From positions 38,995 to 102,994 of the forward strand of contig JAMPYF010000012.1 in NCBI GenBank assembly GCA_023700805.1: a stretch of DNA of 64,000 nucleotides, given 5' to 3'. Under the pieces are notes generated by a model, which was not told the DNA's origin, did not search any database, and saw only the letters and a list, made by a program, of their open reading frames with translations. The DNA comes from Sulfuritalea sp. (lineage in GTDB: Bacteria; Pseudomonadota; Gammaproteobacteria; Burkholderiales; Rhodocyclaceae). The stretch's first letter is position 1, and every line of letters starts with the position of its first letter. This document shows, piece after piece, positions 29,099-38,415 of this stretch. The position numbers and the translations under genes were made by a program.

Positions 29099-30079
29099 TC
29101 ACTCGTTCTTCGCCTCGCGCGCCATCAGTTGTTCCACGGCGGCGCGCGGCGTGATGCGGCCGTCGAGCACGGCGGTGACCGCCTTCGTGATGGGCATTTC
29201 GATGCCGAGTTCGGCGGCACGGCGGGCCACCTCGCGCGCGGCGGGAACACCTTCCGCGACATGTCCCAGTTCGCCGGCAATTTCGGGCAGCGCCAGGCCT
29301 TGCGCGAGGAGCAGGCCGACGCGACGATTGCGCGAAAGCTCGCCGGTGCAGGTCAGGATCAGATCGCCCATGCCGGCCAATCCGGTGAAGGTTTCACGCC
29401 GGGCGCCGAGCGCCTCGCCGAAGCGGGTGATCTCCACCAGGCCGCGCGTGATCAGGGCGGCGCGGGCGTTGAGCCCGAGACCGAGTCCGTCGCAGATGCC
29501 GGTCGCGATGGCCAGCACGTTCTTCACCGCACCGCCGACTTCGGCACCGATCAGGTCGGGGTTGGCATAGATGCGCAGGTTGCCGCCATGCAGGCGCTGC
29601 GCGGTGGTCTCGGCAAAGGCGGCATCGCTCGACGCCAGGGTGATGGCGGTAGGCAGGCCGCGCGCCACTTCGAGGGCAAAACTCGGCCCGGTGAGCACGC
29701 CGCAGGCCGCGTCGCCGATCACTTCGGCCACCACCTGGTGCGGCAGCAATCCGCTGCCGGCTTCGAGGCCCTTGCACGCCCAGAGAAACGGCAGGGCCGG
29801 CGCGTCGGCCTTGAGGTGCTCGAGCAGGGTACGCAGGCCGGCCAGCGGTGCGGCGAGAATCGCCAGATCGGCGGCGGCCAGGGCCGCCCTGAAATCGGCG
29901 GTGAGCTGCAAGTCGGCGGGAAACGGGCAGTCCGGAAGATAGCGCTGGTTCTCGCGGCGGCGGGCCATGTCGGCGACGCGCTGCGCATCGCGCGCCCAGA
30001 GGATCACCTGATGCCGTGCGGCAAAAGCGATGGCCAGCGCCGTACCCCAGGCACCGGCGCCCAGCACCGCTATCCGCAT
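29099..30079 (-). CDS. gpsA: Glycerol-3-phosphate dehydrogenase [NAD(P)+]
   Basis: The 326-residue enzyme reduces dihydroxyacetone phosphate to sn-glycerol-3-phosphate for phospholipid synthesis. It starts with the dinucleotide-binding motif [16 protein letters not shown]. It contains [27 protein letters not shown], the catalytic-Lys region [25 protein letters not shown], and [20 protein letters not shown]. Length is normal. It follows the SH3 gene, secB and grxC on the same strand. Confidence 0.95.
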   Translation of the reverse strand: MRIAVLGAGAWGTALAIAFAARHQVILWARDAQRVADMARRRENQRYLPDCPFPADLQLTADFRAALAAADLAILAAPLAGLRTLLEHLKADAPALPFLWACKGLEAGSGLLPHQVVAEVIGDAACGVLTGPSFALEVARGLPTAITLASSDAAFAETTAQRLHGGNLRIYANPDLIGAEVGGAVKNVLAIATGICDGLGLGLNARAALITRGLVEITRFGEALGARRETFTGLAGMGDLILTCTGELSRNRRVGLLLAQGLALPEIAGELGHVAEGVPAAREVARRAAELGIEMPITKAVTAVLDGRITPRAAVEQLMAREAKNE

Positions 30080-30116
30080 CGCGCATCCTTCATTTGCGGA
30101 ATCCCTGTCGCTGACT

Positions 30117-30569
30117 TCACAGGCCCCAGACTTGCGGCACCTTGAGAAAACCGCTTTGTCCGTCGCGATGCCTGACCTTGACCCAGCCGCCCGGAACGGC
30201 TTCGACGAATTCCAGCACCACGTCGCGTTCGGCCTCGAACACCAAAGCAGCCTGTTCTTCGGCGGCGGCGCGGACCTGCGCCCGGTCCACGCGCACGACC
30301 AGATTGCGCTTGTCCGTCAGGTGTTTCTTCTCGATCCAGATCAGGTCGCCCCGGCTGTCGCGTACCTTGGACCACCCGTCGAGGCCGACCACGAGCTCCA
30401 CCGGGGTGCCGGCGAGCACCACGAACAGCGGCCGGGCCTTGGCCGACGGCGCGTCGTAGGCCGGCGCCGCCTCGGCAAGCGACAGGTAATCCAGCGCATG
30501 CGCCGCGGACGCGGCGGCCAGGGCCGCCAGACCCAGTGTAAGCGCTGAAAACCGGCGTGCCGCCATCAT
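30117..30569 (-). CDS. Periplasmic SH3-domain protein
   Basis: The 150-residue protein has a signal peptide ([16 protein letters not shown]) followed by two bacterial SH3-like units: [32 protein letters not shown] and [31 protein letters not shown]. Such domains usually bind peptidoglycan or envelope proteins. It begins directly after the secB stop; ATG at 30569 is preferred over a TTG at 30572 that touches the stop. The specific role is unknown. Confidence 0.75.
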   Translation of the reverse strand: MMAARRFSALTLGLAALAAASAAHALDYLSLAEAAPAYDAPSAKARPLFVVLAGTPVELVVGLDGWSKVRDSRGDLIWIEKKHLTDKRNLVVRVDRAQVRAAAEEQAALVFEAERDVVLEFVEAVPGGWVKVRHRDGQSGFLKVPQVWGL

Positions 30570-30572
30570 CAA

Positions 30573-31028
30573 CTATTGCAGCTGAATCTTGCTCTCGGCC
30601 TGCTGCTGTTCCATCAGGCGCTGCTGGTAAAGCGACTCGAAGTTGACGGGAGCGAGGATCACCGGCGGGAAGCCCGCGCGGTTGATCGCGTCGGACACCG
30701 TTTCGCGGGCGTAGGGGAACAGGATGTTGGGGCAGGCCACGGCGAGTATCGGTTCCATGTCCTGCTCGGGCACGTTGCGGATCTGGAAGATGCCGGCCTT
30801 CACCACCTCGACCAGGAAGAAGGCCTTTTCGCCTTCCTTTGCATTCACGGTGACCGTCAACGCCACTTCATACATGCCTTCGCCGATGGCGGTCGCTGCG
30901 CTCTGGATCTGCACCTCGATGCTCGGCGTCTCGCGCTCCAGAAAGATCTGCGGCGCATTGGGCACTTCGATGGACAGATCCTTGACGTAAATCTTTTCGA
31001 TGCTGAAAACCGGCTGCTCGTCGCTCAT
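30573..31028 (-). CDS. secB: Protein-export chaperone SecB
   Basis: The 151-residue protein matches SecB: FSIEKIYVKDLSIEVPNAPQ at the start, VEVVKAGIFQIRNV in the middle and the PNILFPYARETVSDAINRAGFPPVILAPVNF block near the end. It keeps secretory precursors unfolded and passes them to SecA. It lies 33 bases downstream of grxC, a common proteobacterial arrangement, and upstream of gpsA. Confidence 0.97.
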   Translation of the reverse strand: MSDEQPVFSIEKIYVKDLSIEVPNAPQIFLERETPSIEVQIQSAATAIGEGMYEVALTVTVNAKEGEKAFFLVEVVKAGIFQIRNVPEQDMEPILAVACPNILFPYARETVSDAINRAGFPPVILAPVNFESLYQQRLMEQQQAESKIQLQ

Positions 31029-31061
31029 GATGAATTGGATAGTGAGGGAAAGGGTCGAATT

Positions 31062-31319
31062 CTACGCGGCCAGCAGCGAATCGAGCTTGCCCTGGCGCTC
31101 CAGTTCGTAGAGATCGTCGCAACCGCCGACGTGGGTCTCGCCGATGAAGATCTGCGGCACCGTGCGGCGGCCGGTCTTCTGCATCATTTCTTCGCGCCGG
31201 TCGGGCGCGAGGTCGACGCGGACTTTTTCGATTTCGGTGACACCCTTGCGCGTCAGCAGTTGCTCGGCGCGCACGCAATAAGGACAGACGGCGGTGGAGT
31301 ACATCAGGACTTTGGCCAT
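31062..31319 (-). CDS. grxC: Glutaredoxin 3
   Basis: The 85-residue protein has the redox motif CPYC at about residues 13-16 and the glutathione-binding region TVPQIFIGETHVGGCDDLYEL. It reduces disulfides and glutathione mixed disulfides. It lies between the rhodanese gene (14 bases upstream) and secB. Confidence 0.95.
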   Translation of the reverse strand: MAKVLMYSTAVCPYCVRAEQLLTRKGVTEIEKVRVDLAPDRREEMMQKTGRRTVPQIFIGETHVGGCDDLYELERQGKLDSLLAA

Positions 31320-31333
31320 TCGAGTTTCCTAGT

Positions 31334-31744
31334 TCAGGACTTGGTGGTCAGGGGCAGACTGGAATCCCGCCAGCCGGCAATGCCGCCGGCAAGGCTGAAT
31401 ACCTTGGCAAAGCCGCTTTTCTTCAACTGGCCACAGGCCGACGAGGAACGGTTGCCCGACGCGCAGATGACAATGATCGGCTTGTCCTTGAATTTCTCCA
31501 GCTCGGACATGCGTTTCTCAAGCTGACCGAGAGTGATGTGGCGCGCCCCGGCGATGTGGCCGGAACTCCACTCGGCGGCTTCGCGTACATCCAGCACCAG
31601 CGCGTCTTCGCGGTTCATCAGCAGCGTCGCCTGCGCCGGCGTCAGATTGTCGACACCGCCGCCTGCCACCATCGGCCACAACAGCATGCCGCCGCTGACC
31701 AAGGCCAGCGCCACCCAAATCATGTTCTCTTGCACAAATTCCAT
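31334..31744 (-). CDS. Membrane-anchored single-domain rhodanese
   Basis: The 136-residue protein has one N-terminal membrane segment (MIWVALALVSGGMLLWPMV) and then a rhodanese domain with VLDVREAAEWSSGHIAGARHI and the active-site loop CASGNRSS, with the catalytic Cys intact. It would transfer or hold sulfane sulfur at the membrane. It lies six bases after an ArsR-family regulator and probably shares its message; see the regulator entry for a possible link to persulfide sensing. Confidence 0.85.
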   Translation of the reverse strand: MEFVQENMIWVALALVSGGMLLWPMVAGGGVDNLTPAQATLLMNREDALVLDVREAAEWSSGHIAGARHITLGQLEKRMSELEKFKDKPIIVICASGNRSSSACGQLKKSGFAKVFSLAGGIAGWRDSSLPLTTKS

Positions 31745-31750
31745 TGTCGT

Positions 31751-32077
31751 CTATTCCCTGTGTGCCGAAACGCCGCAGAACACCTCGCGCATCATGGCGA
31801 TGAGCTGAAGGGTGCGCTGGTCGGCAATACGATAAAAAACCCGGTTGGCATCCTTGCGGGTTTGCAGGACGCCCTTGTCGCGCAAAATGGCGAGGTGTTG
31901 CGAGATATTGCTCTGTGAAGTGCCGACGGCATCGACGATATCCTGCACGCAGGTTTCCTGGTCGCCGACCACGCAGAGGATTTTCAGCCGCAACGGATGC
32001 GAAATCGCCTTCAGCGCCCTTGCGGCCGTTTCTATGTGCTCCTGCTTTCCTATCAATTCGTTGATCGCTGTATTCAT
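31751..32077 (-). CDS. ArsR/SmtB-family repressor, possibly a sulfur (persulfide) sensor
   Basis: The 108-residue protein is a winged-helix ArsR-family regulator: ALKAISHPLRLKILCVV, recognition helix TSQSNISQHLAILRDKG and wing KDANRVFYRIAD. The ELCVCDL metal motif of ArsR/SmtB is absent; the equivalent is ETCVQD. Cysteines are Cys35, Cys43 and Cys101. A Cys pair at positions like 43 and 101 resembles the SqrR/BigR/YgaV persulfide sensors, and a rhodanese gene follows directly, so a sulfane-sulfur response is plausible but inferred. Confidence 0.8.
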   Translation of the reverse strand: MNTAINELIGKQEHIETAARALKAISHPLRLKILCVVGDQETCVQDIVDAVGTSQSNISQHLAILRDKGVLQTRKDANRVFYRIADQRTLQLIAMMREVFCGVSAHRE

Positions 32078-32132
32078 GCCGTGCTACCCCTAATTGTGAT
32101 TTATCCAGCTTTTTGTCGCGGCAATTTTGAAT

Positions 32133-32159
32133 ATTATAGATTACTGTTGGAACCGTGAA
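32133..32159 (-). promoter_or_regulatory. Candidate promoter of the arsR-type regulator operon
   Basis: On the minus strand TATAAT (32133-32138) lies 15 bases after TTCACG (32154-32159), in an AT-rich patch (AATATTATAGATTA) that stands out from its GC-rich surroundings. The patch could also be the regulator's own operator. Confidence 0.4.
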
Positions 32160-32254
32160 GGATCGTCATTTCGGCACTGCTGCCACCGGATGGGCCCGGG
32201 TCGGGCGATGGTGCGGGCGGTACAATGGCGTTTTTGTGCGCTAAGGCTTACCCC

Positions 32255-33004
32255 ATGTACAAGATCGTTCTGCTTCGCCACGGCGAATCGACCTGGAACC
32301 AGGAAAACCGCTTCACCGGCTGGACCGACGTCGGCCTCACAGAAAAAGGCCAGGCGGAAGCCGTGGCCGCCGGCCAGTTGCTGAAAAATGAAGGCTACGC
32401 CTTCGACATCGCCTATACCTCGGTGCTGCGCCGCGCGATCAAAACGCTATGGACGGTGCTGGAGGAAATGGACCGGATGTGGATTCCGGTGCAGCATTCC
32501 TGGCGCCTGAACGAACGCCATTACGGCGCACTGCAGGGGCTCAACAAGGCCGAAACCGCGGCCAAGTTCGGCGACCAGCAGGTGCTGGTCTGGCGCCGCG
32601 CCTACGACACGCCGCCGCCGCCGCTGGCCGAGGATGATCCGCGCCTGGAGACCGGCAATCCGCGCTATGCGGACCTGCCGCCGGCACAGTTCCCGCGCAC
32701 CGAGTGCCTCAAGGATACCGTCGAGCGCTTCCTGCCCTACTGGCACGAAACCATCGCGCCCATGGTCAGGTCGGGCAAGAAGGTGATCATTGCGGCCCAC
32801 GGCAACAGTTTGCGGGCGCTGATCAAGTACCTCGACAATGTTTCCGACGCCGACATCGTCGGCCTCAACATTCCGACCGCGCAGCCGCTGGTCTATGAAC
32901 TCGACGCCGAGCTGAAACCGCTCCGCAACTACTATCTGGGCGACCAGGAAGCGATCAAGGCGGCGATGCAGGCCGTGGCGAACCAGGGCAAAGCAAAGGC
33001 GTGA
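32255..33004 (+). CDS. gpmA: 2,3-bisphosphoglycerate-dependent phosphoglycerate mutase
   Basis: The 249-residue glycolytic enzyme starts [20 protein letters not shown], with the phospho-acceptor His in RHGES and [11 protein letters not shown] following. [15 protein letters not shown] and [13 protein letters not shown] complete the active site. The ATG at 32255 gives the family start; a TACAAT (-10-like) lies at 32221-32226. The stop overlaps the envC GTG start by four bases. Confidence 0.96.
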   Translation: MYKIVLLRHGESTWNQENRFTGWTDVGLTEKGQAEAVAAGQLLKNEGYAFDIAYTSVLRRAIKTLWTVLEEMDRMWIPVQHSWRLNERHYGALQGLNKAETAAKFGDQQVLVWRRAYDTPPPPLAEDDPRLETGNPRYADLPPAQFPRTECLKDTVERFLPYWHETIAPMVRSGKKVIIAAHGNSLRALIKYLDNVSDADIVGLNIPTAQPLVYELDAELKPLRNYYLGDQEAIKAAMQAVANQGKAKA

Positions 33005-34218
33005 TTCCTCGACGCAATATTTGCGTCAATGCTTTATGCCTTGCAGCCCTCCTCGCTTCGACGGCATTCGCCGCCGGCGTCGATGCGAAGAAGGGCGAGC
33101 TGCAGGACCTGAAAGGCCGCATCGAGGCCTTGCAGCGCGACATGGCGGCGGCCGAGGAATCGAAAACCTCCGCCGCCGACCAGTTGCGCGAGACCGAATC
33201 GGCAATCTCGAACACCAACCGGCGCCTGCATGAACTGGCTGCCGAACGTGCCGACCTGAAAGCCCAGCTGGACGAGCTCCTTGCCCAGAGCCAGCGGCTC
33301 GACCGCCAGACCGGCGCGCAACAGAACCAGCTGGCGCGCCTGCTCAACCGCCAGTTTGTCGGCGGCGACGCCGACGCGCTGAAGCTGCTGTTGTCGGGCC
33401 GCGACCCCAACCAGTCGGCGCGCGACAAATATTTCCTGACCCAGCTCTCGCGCGCCGAGGCCGATCTGATCAACCAATTGCGCGCGGTCGCGGCCGAAAA
33501 AAAACGTCTGACGGACGCGGCGCAGGCGCGCCAAGCGCAGTTGGCCGAAATCGAACGCCGGCAGCAGGAAAGCCGCGCCCAGCTGCTCGACCGCAAGAAG
33601 CAGCGGCTGACCAAGCTGATCGCGATCGCCGACCGGCTCAAGGCGCAGCGGCGTGAAATCAACACCTTGAAACGCGATGAGCAGCGGCTGGCAAAACTGA
33701 TCGATGGGCTTGCCCGTATCGCGGCATCGAAGCGCGCTAAGCCGAAAGTTGGTGCTGGCGGCACGGCGGCGGCCAGGGCGCCGAAACTCAAAAGCCATGA
33801 TCCGGGCAATGTCGGCGGCGCCTTCGCCGCGCTGCGCGGCCAGCTGCGCCTGCCGGTCAAGGGAGTCATCGACGGCCGCTTCGGCAGCCCGCGCCCGGAA
33901 GGCGGCGCCGCCTGGAAAGGCGTCTTCATCCGTGCCGCCGAGGGCGTCGAGGTCAAGGCCGTGGCCAGTGGCGCCGTGGTTTTCTCGGACTGGCTGCGCG
34001 GCTTCGGCAATCTGCTGATCATCGATCACGGCGATGACTTTCTGTCGGTCTATGGCAACAACGAATCCCTGCTGGCGGCGGTGGGGGCCAGCGTCAAGGG
34101 TGGCGACCCGGTCGCCACCGTGGGAAACAGCGGCGGCAACCCCGACTCGGGTTTATACTTTGAACTCAGGCATCGGGGCCAGCCGTTCGATCCCCTGAAA
34201 TGGGCCGGCAAGCGCTAG
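33001..34218 (+). CDS. envC: Murein hydrolase activator EnvC (degenerate M23/LytM)
   Basis: The 405-residue periplasmic protein has a signal peptide ([15 protein letters not shown]), a long coiled coil (about residues 28-245), a Gly/Ala linker and a C-terminal LytM domain. The LytM domain lacks the zinc-binding residues of active M23 peptidases (WKGVFIR and YFELRHRG replace the usual histidine motifs). That is the hallmark of EnvC, which activates amidases at the division septum. The GTG start at 33001 overlaps gpmA. The linker carries a one-mismatch copy of the dispersed 22-base motif, read VGAGGTA. Confidence 0.9.
   Translation: MIPRRNICVNALCLAALLASTAFAAGVDAKKGELQDLKGRIEALQRDMAAAEESKTSAADQLRETESAISNTNRRLHELAAERADLKAQLDELLAQSQRLDRQTGAQQNQLARLLNRQFVGGDADALKLLLSGRDPNQSARDKYFLTQLSRAEADLINQLRAVAAEKKRLTDAAQARQAQLAEIERRQQESRAQLLDRKKQRLTKLIAIADRLKAQRREINTLKRDEQRLAKLIDGLARIAASKRAKPKVGAGGTAAARAPKLKSHDPGNVGGAFAALRGQLRLPVKGVIDGRFGSPRPEGGAAWKGVFIRAAEGVEVKAVASGAVVFSDWLRGFGNLLIIDHGDDFLSVYGNNESLLAAVGASVKGGDPVATVGNSGGNPDSGLYFELRHRGQPFDPLKWAGKR
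33747..33768 (-). repeat. Dispersed 22-base motif, copy 5 (one mismatch)
   Basis: CGCCGT-GCCGC-CAGCACCAACT lies in the linker of envC, opposite to the coding strand, where the sense strand encodes VGAGGTA. Confidence 0.8.
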
Positions 34219-34274
34219 GCGGCCCCAATCCCGGCGAGCCCGCCTTAATTGCCTTTGTGTCCTTCGGAGTTCCT

Positions 34275-35681
34275 ATGAGCAGCAAGCTGCAGCAAGTGGG
34301 TCTGGTAGTCACCGGTCTGATTGCCGGCGTATTGGTGAGCCTGAATTTTTCCGCCAGCGCCGGCAAGGACGCCGCCACCTCGTCCCTGCCGATCGAAGAG
34401 CTGCGCAGTTTCGCCGACGTCTACAACGCCATCAAGCAGGGCTATGTCGAGCCGGTCGATGACAAGAAGCTGATCACCCATGCCATCAGCGGCATGCTGG
34501 CCAATCTCGATCCGCATTCGGCCTACCTGGACGCGGACTCGTTCAAGGATCTGCAGGTCAGCACCCAGGGCGAATTCGGCGGGCTCGGCATCGAAGTCGG
34601 CATGGAAGACGGCTTCGTCAAGGTCGTGGCGCCGATCGAGGATACGCCGGCGCACAAGGCCGGGCTCAAGCCCGGCGACCTGATCATCAAGATCGACGAC
34701 ACGCCGGTCAAGGGCCTTTCGCTGAATGACGCCGTGAAGAAGATGCGCGGCAAGCCGAAGACCCAGATCCGCTTGACCATCGTGCGCAAGGGCGAGATGA
34801 AGCCTTTCGAAGTCACGCTGACGCGCGAGAAGATCAAGGTGCAGAGCGTCAAGTCGAAACTGCTCGAAGGCGGCTTCGGCTATTTGCGGGTCACCCAGTT
34901 CCAGGAAGAGACCGCACCCGACGTGGTCAGGCATCTGGAAAAGCTGGCGAAGGCGGACCAGGAAGCCAAGGGCAGCGGCATCAAGGGTCTGGTGCTCGAT
35001 CTGCGCAACGATCCCGGCGGCCTGCTCAACGGCGCGGTCGGCGTTTCCGCCGCCTTCCTGCCGCCGCAGACCCTGGTCACCTCGACCGACGGCCGCACCG
35101 AGGATGCCAAGCGGCGTTACCTGGCGAGCCCCGAGGACTACCAGCGCGGCCACAAGGACGACTTCATGAAGAGTCTGCCGGCCTTCGCCAAGACCACGCC
35201 CATGGTGGTGCTGGTCAATGCCGGTTCGGCTTCGGCCTCGGAAATCGTCGCCGGCGCGCTGCAGGACCACAAGCGGGCCGTCGTGATGGGCACCCAGACC
35301 TTCGGCAAGGGTTCGGTGCAAACCGTGCTGCCGCTGTCCAACAATGCCGCGATCAAGCTCACCACCGCGCGCTATTTCACGCCCTCGGGCCGCTCGATCC
35401 AGGCCAAGGGCATCACGCCCGACATCATCGTCGAGGAAAGCGCCAACGGCGGATCGCGCGAACGCATACGCGAGGCCGATCTTGAACGCCATCTCGGCAA
35501 CGACAAGGAGAAGGCCGCGGAGCCGGCTGCGCCGAAGCCGCAGACCAAGAGCGACAAGAAAGGCAAACCCGACGAAGCCGAAGAATCGCCGCACGCGCCG
35601 CTCGAATTCGCCTCGCCGAAGGACTATCAACTGGGGCAGGCCGTGAATCTGTTGAAAGCCTGGCAGATCATCAAGCGCTGA
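34275..35681 (+). CDS. ctpA: Carboxy-terminal processing peptidase (S41 family)
   Basis: The 468-residue protein has an N-terminal signal/anchor (VGLVVTGLIAGVLVSLNFSA), a PDZ domain (about residues 90-175, GLGIEVGMEDGFVKVVAPIEDTPAHKAGL) and the S41 protease domain. The Ser nucleophile is in NAGSASASEIVAGAL and the general-base Lys in FGKGSVQTVLPL. The C-terminal 60 residues are charged and low complexity. It follows envC by 56 bases, a frequent pairing in proteobacteria. The ATG at 34275 gives the signal peptide. Confidence 0.93.
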   Translation: MSSKLQQVGLVVTGLIAGVLVSLNFSASAGKDAATSSLPIEELRSFADVYNAIKQGYVEPVDDKKLITHAISGMLANLDPHSAYLDADSFKDLQVSTQGEFGGLGIEVGMEDGFVKVVAPIEDTPAHKAGLKPGDLIIKIDDTPVKGLSLNDAVKKMRGKPKTQIRLTIVRKGEMKPFEVTLTREKIKVQSVKSKLLEGGFGYLRVTQFQEETAPDVVRHLEKLAKADQEAKGSGIKGLVLDLRNDPGGLLNGAVGVSAAFLPPQTLVTSTDGRTEDAKRRYLASPEDYQRGHKDDFMKSLPAFAKTTPMVVLVNAGSASASEIVAGALQDHKRAVVMGTQTFGKGSVQTVLPLSNNAAIKLTTARYFTPSGRSIQAKGITPDIIVEESANGGSRERIREADLERHLGNDKEKAAEPAAPKPQTKSDKKGKPDEAEESPHAPLEFASPKDYQLGQAVNLLKAWQIIKR

Positions 35682-35696
35682 GGCGGGACGCGAGCG

Positions 35697-36179
35697 ATGA
35701 GCAAGATGACACCGGAAAAGGCCCGCGAGTTGCGCGATGAAAAGCGCGACGGCAAGCCACGCCAGCGTCCGGCAGCCTTCGTTCCGCAACCCGGCACGCG
35801 CAAGCACCGCGAATTGCGCTTCGACCACCAGCATCCGGAACATGTCGAGGAGGCGCGCAAGCTGCTGGCCGGACTCGAAGGCATGGAAATCGATACCGGG
35901 TTGGCGCCCTACAGCCTGTCGATCTGGTACGAAATCAGCGACTATTCGCTCGAAGGCCTCGAAGCCGCACTGACGCGCCAGGGCTTTCATCTCGACAACA
36001 GCATGTACAGCAAGCTGATGCGGACCGTGGTGTACTTCTGCGAAGAAACCCAGATGCGCAACATGCGCGTGCCCGAACGCCTGATCAAAAAATCGCACGA
36101 GATCTATTCCAAGGCCTGGGAGCATCACCCGCACGGCGACCACGACGAAACGCCGCCCGAGTTGAGACAGGAACGCTAG
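35697..36179 (+). CDS. Conserved hypothetical protein, 160 residues
   Basis: I do not recognise this protein. It is soluble and charged, with a basic N-terminus (about residues 8-42) and a central part rich in Leu, Glu and aromatic residues (PYSLSIWYEISDYSLEGLEAAL). The ending carries many His, Asp and Glu residues (WEHHPHGDHDETPPE), which could bind metal. It has three cysteine-poor helices and no membrane segment. It lies 15 bases after ctpA and 8 bases before moeB, so it is probably co-transcribed with them. Confidence 0.65.
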   Translation: MSKMTPEKARELRDEKRDGKPRQRPAAFVPQPGTRKHRELRFDHQHPEHVEEARKLLAGLEGMEIDTGLAPYSLSIWYEISDYSLEGLEAALTRQGFHLDNSMYSKLMRTVVYFCEETQMRNMRVPERLIKKSHEIYSKAWEHHPHGDHDETPPELRQER

Positions 36180-36187
36180 GCGCGGCC

Positions 36188-36949
36188 GTGACCGACGAGC
36201 AACTGCTGCGATACAGCCGCCACATCCTGCTGCCGCAGATCGGCATCGAGGGTCAGGAGAACATCGTCAAGGCGCGCGCCCTGGTCATCGGCGCCGGCGG
36301 CCTGGGCTCGCCCGCCGCCTACTACCTGGCCTCGGCCGGCATCGGTACCCTGGTGCTGGCCGACGGCGACACGGTCGACCTGACCAATTTGCAGCGCCAG
36401 ATCCTGCATCGCACCGACGCGATCGGCATGGAAAAGTCGGTGTCCGGAAAACGCACGCTGGGCGAGATCAATCCCGAATGCCGTGTCGTCGCGCTGACCG
36501 AGCGCCTGTCCGGGCAAGGCCTGGACAAGGAAGTCGCGCTGGCCGACATCGTGCTCGACTGCTGCGACAATTTCGCCACGCGCCACGCCGTCAACCGCGC
36601 CTGCGTCAAGTTCCGCAAGCCGCTGGTGTCGGGTGCCGCGATCCGCTTCGACGGCCAGGTCGCGGTGTTCGATTCGCGCCAGGCGGACGCGCCCTGCTAC
36701 CACTGCCTGTTCCCCGAGGGGCAGGATGTCGAGGAAGTGCGCTGCGCCGTGATGGGCGTGTTCGCGCCGCTGACCGGCATCATCGGCACGGTGCAGGCCG
36801 CGGAGGCGCTCAAGCTGGTGATCGGCTGCGGCACCAGCCTCGCCGGACGACTGCTGCTGCTCGACGGCCTGGGCATGGAGTGGCGCGAAATCCGCGTGCC
36901 ACGCGATCCGGGCTGCGTGGTGTGCGGGACTGCCGCAGCAGCCGCCTAG
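36188..36949 (+). CDS. moeB: MoeB/ThiF/HesA-family sulfur-carrier adenylyltransferase
   Basis: The 253-residue E1-like enzyme has the ATP-binding motif VIGAGGLGSPAAYYLASAG, DLTNLQRQILH, and the CCDNFATRHAVNRACV segment. Two zinc CxxC pairs are present (CYHC and CVVC). It would adenylate the C-terminal glycine of MoaD- or ThiS-type carriers for molybdopterin or thiamine synthesis. No moa, moe or thi gene is near, so which carrier it serves cannot be told. The start is GTG at 36188. Confidence 0.88.
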   Translation: MTDEQLLRYSRHILLPQIGIEGQENIVKARALVIGAGGLGSPAAYYLASAGIGTLVLADGDTVDLTNLQRQILHRTDAIGMEKSVSGKRTLGEINPECRVVALTERLSGQGLDKEVALADIVLDCCDNFATRHAVNRACVKFRKPLVSGAAIRFDGQVAVFDSRQADAPCYHCLFPEGQDVEEVRCAVMGVFAPLTGIIGTVQAAEALKLVIGCGTSLAGRLLLLDGLGMEWREIRVPRDPGCVVCGTAAAAA

Positions 36950-36959
36950 GCGCTAAAGG

Positions 36960-37322
36960 TCAGAACAACTGGCGATGCCGGTAGCGTCCCGGCGCATGAC
37001 TGAGCGCGACCGAGAAGGCCAGCACGAACCAGAACAAGGGCAGGCGCCCGGGCTCCCAGAACACCAGCAAGCCGACCAGCGCAATCTTCAACAGCGTGCC
37101 CAGGCCCTTGGCCTGGCGGAAGTAAAGCGGATTGGCCCAGGCGTCGAGGGCGACGATGCCGAGCCCCGAGATCAGCATCAGGCCGCCCCACCGCTCTGCA
37201 TTCGCGGCGCCGGCCAGCACCACCGCCGAAATCCCGGCCAGGCCGGCGATGTGGAACACGCGCAGGACGTTGATCAGCAGACCGCGGCCGGGGAAATCGC
37301 GATGTCCGTCGTCTTTAGGCAA
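36960..37322 (-). CDS. Small membrane protein next to ribD
   Basis: The 120-residue protein has four predicted membrane segments (LLINVLRVFHIAGLAGISAVVL, WGGLMLISGLGIVALDAW, LLKIALVGLLVFW and LFWFVLAFSVALS). It shows no motif I can link to a function. It overlaps the end of ribD by 8 bases, so it is translated with it. Confidence 0.65.
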   Translation of the reverse strand: MPKDDGHRDFPGRGLLINVLRVFHIAGLAGISAVVLAGAANAERWGGLMLISGLGIVALDAWANPLYFRQAKGLGTLLKIALVGLLVFWEPGRLPLFWFVLAFSVALSHAPGRYRHRQLF

Positions 37323-38412
37323 GGCGGGCCCGGATGCGCAAATCGGCGCCGACGACGCGGCGCTCGATGATGTTGAGCCGCTGCACGCCGGCCAGGTCGC
37401 TCAGTTCCGCCAGGCCGAACATGCCGCGTGCGGCATCGCCGATCAGGATCGGCGCCTGGTAGATCAGCAGTTCATCGACACAGCCTTCGCGCAGCAGCGA
37501 GCCGTTGAGCCGGGTGCCGGCTTCGGCCAGCACTTCATTGACGCCGCGCCGGCCCAGTTCCTGCAGCAGCGCGGCAAGATCGACCTTGCCCTGCGCATTG
37601 GGCAGGATCACGATTTCCGCGCCGCGCGCCTGCAAGGCCGCACTGCGCACGGGATCGTCCTGGGCCGCGGCGATCAGCACATTGCCGCCTTCCAGCACGG
37701 CCGCATCGAGCGGCGTTTCGAGCCGGCTGTCGATCACCACGCGCAGCGGCTGGCGGGTGGTTGGCACCTCGCGCACGGTCAGGCGCGGGTTGTCGTCCTT
37801 CACCGTGCCGATGCCGGTCAGCACCGCGCAGGACCGCGCGCGCCAGGCGTGGGCGTCACGGCGGGCAGCCGGACCGGTGATCCATTGCGAGACGCCGTTG
37901 TTGAGCGCGGTCTTGCCGTCGAGGCTGGCCGCCACCTTGAGCCGCAGCCAGGGCCGGCCGCGCGTCATGCGCGAGACGAAGCCGATATTCAGTTCGGCGG
38001 CCTCGGCGGCCAGCAGCCCGCTGGCGACCTCGACGCCGGCCGCCGCCAGCTTCGCCAGGCCCTGCCCGGCCACCAGCGGATTCGGGTCCTGCATTGCCGC
38101 CACGACGCGGAGGACACCGGCGGCGACCAGCGCGTCGGCGCAGGGCGGCGTGCGGCCGAAATGGCTGCAGGGCTCCAGCGTGACATAGGCGGTGGCGCCC
38201 CGCGCCGTATCGCCAGCGCCAACTATTGCGGCGATCGCCGCGGCTTCGGCATGCGGCAGTCCGGCCTTTTCATGCCAGCCCTCGCCGATGACCTTGCCAT
38301 CGCGAACCATGACGCAGCCGACGCGAGGATTGGGAGTGGTGCCGTAGAGGCCGCGCTGCGCCAGTTGCAGCGCGCGCGCCATGAAGCCGTGGTCGGCCGC
38401 CGAAAAACTCAA
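37315..38412 (-). CDS. ribD: Riboflavin biosynthesis protein RibD (deaminase/reductase)
   Basis: The 365-residue bifunctional enzyme has a deaminase domain (HAEAAAI zinc ligand, then TLEPCSHFGRTPPCADAL with the Cys ligands) and a reductase domain (RPWLRLKVAASLDGKTA, GIGTVKDDNPRLT, EAGTRLNGSLL). It carries out the second and third steps of riboflavin synthesis. The start is TTG at 38412, supported by GGGAGGG just upstream, which is itself the end of a hairpin repeat. The nearby ATG at 38355 (GFMARAL) is too far inside the domain. No other rib gene is in the window. Confidence 0.93.
   Translation of the reverse strand: MSFSAADHGFMARALQLAQRGLYGTTPNPRVGCVMVRDGKVIGEGWHEKAGLPHAEAAAIAAIVGAGDTARGATAYVTLEPCSHFGRTPPCADALVAAGVLRVVAAMQDPNPLVAGQGLAKLAAAGVEVASGLLAAEAAELNIGFVSRMTRGRPWLRLKVAASLDGKTALNNGVSQWITGPAARRDAHAWRARSCAVLTGIGTVKDDNPRLTVREVPTTRQPLRVVIDSRLETPLDAAVLEGGNVLIAAAQDDPVRSAALQARGAEIVILPNAQGKVDLAALLQELGRRGVNEVLAEAGTRLNGSLLREGCVDELLIYQAPILIGDAARGMFGLAELSDLAGVQRLNIIERRVVGADLRIRARLA
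38203..38224 (+). repeat. Dispersed 22-base motif, copy 6 (exact)
   Basis: CGCCGT-ATCGC-CAGCGCCAACT lies in the deaminase domain of ribD and is read there as VGAGDTA. Confidence 0.9.
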
Positions 38413-38415
38413 TGG

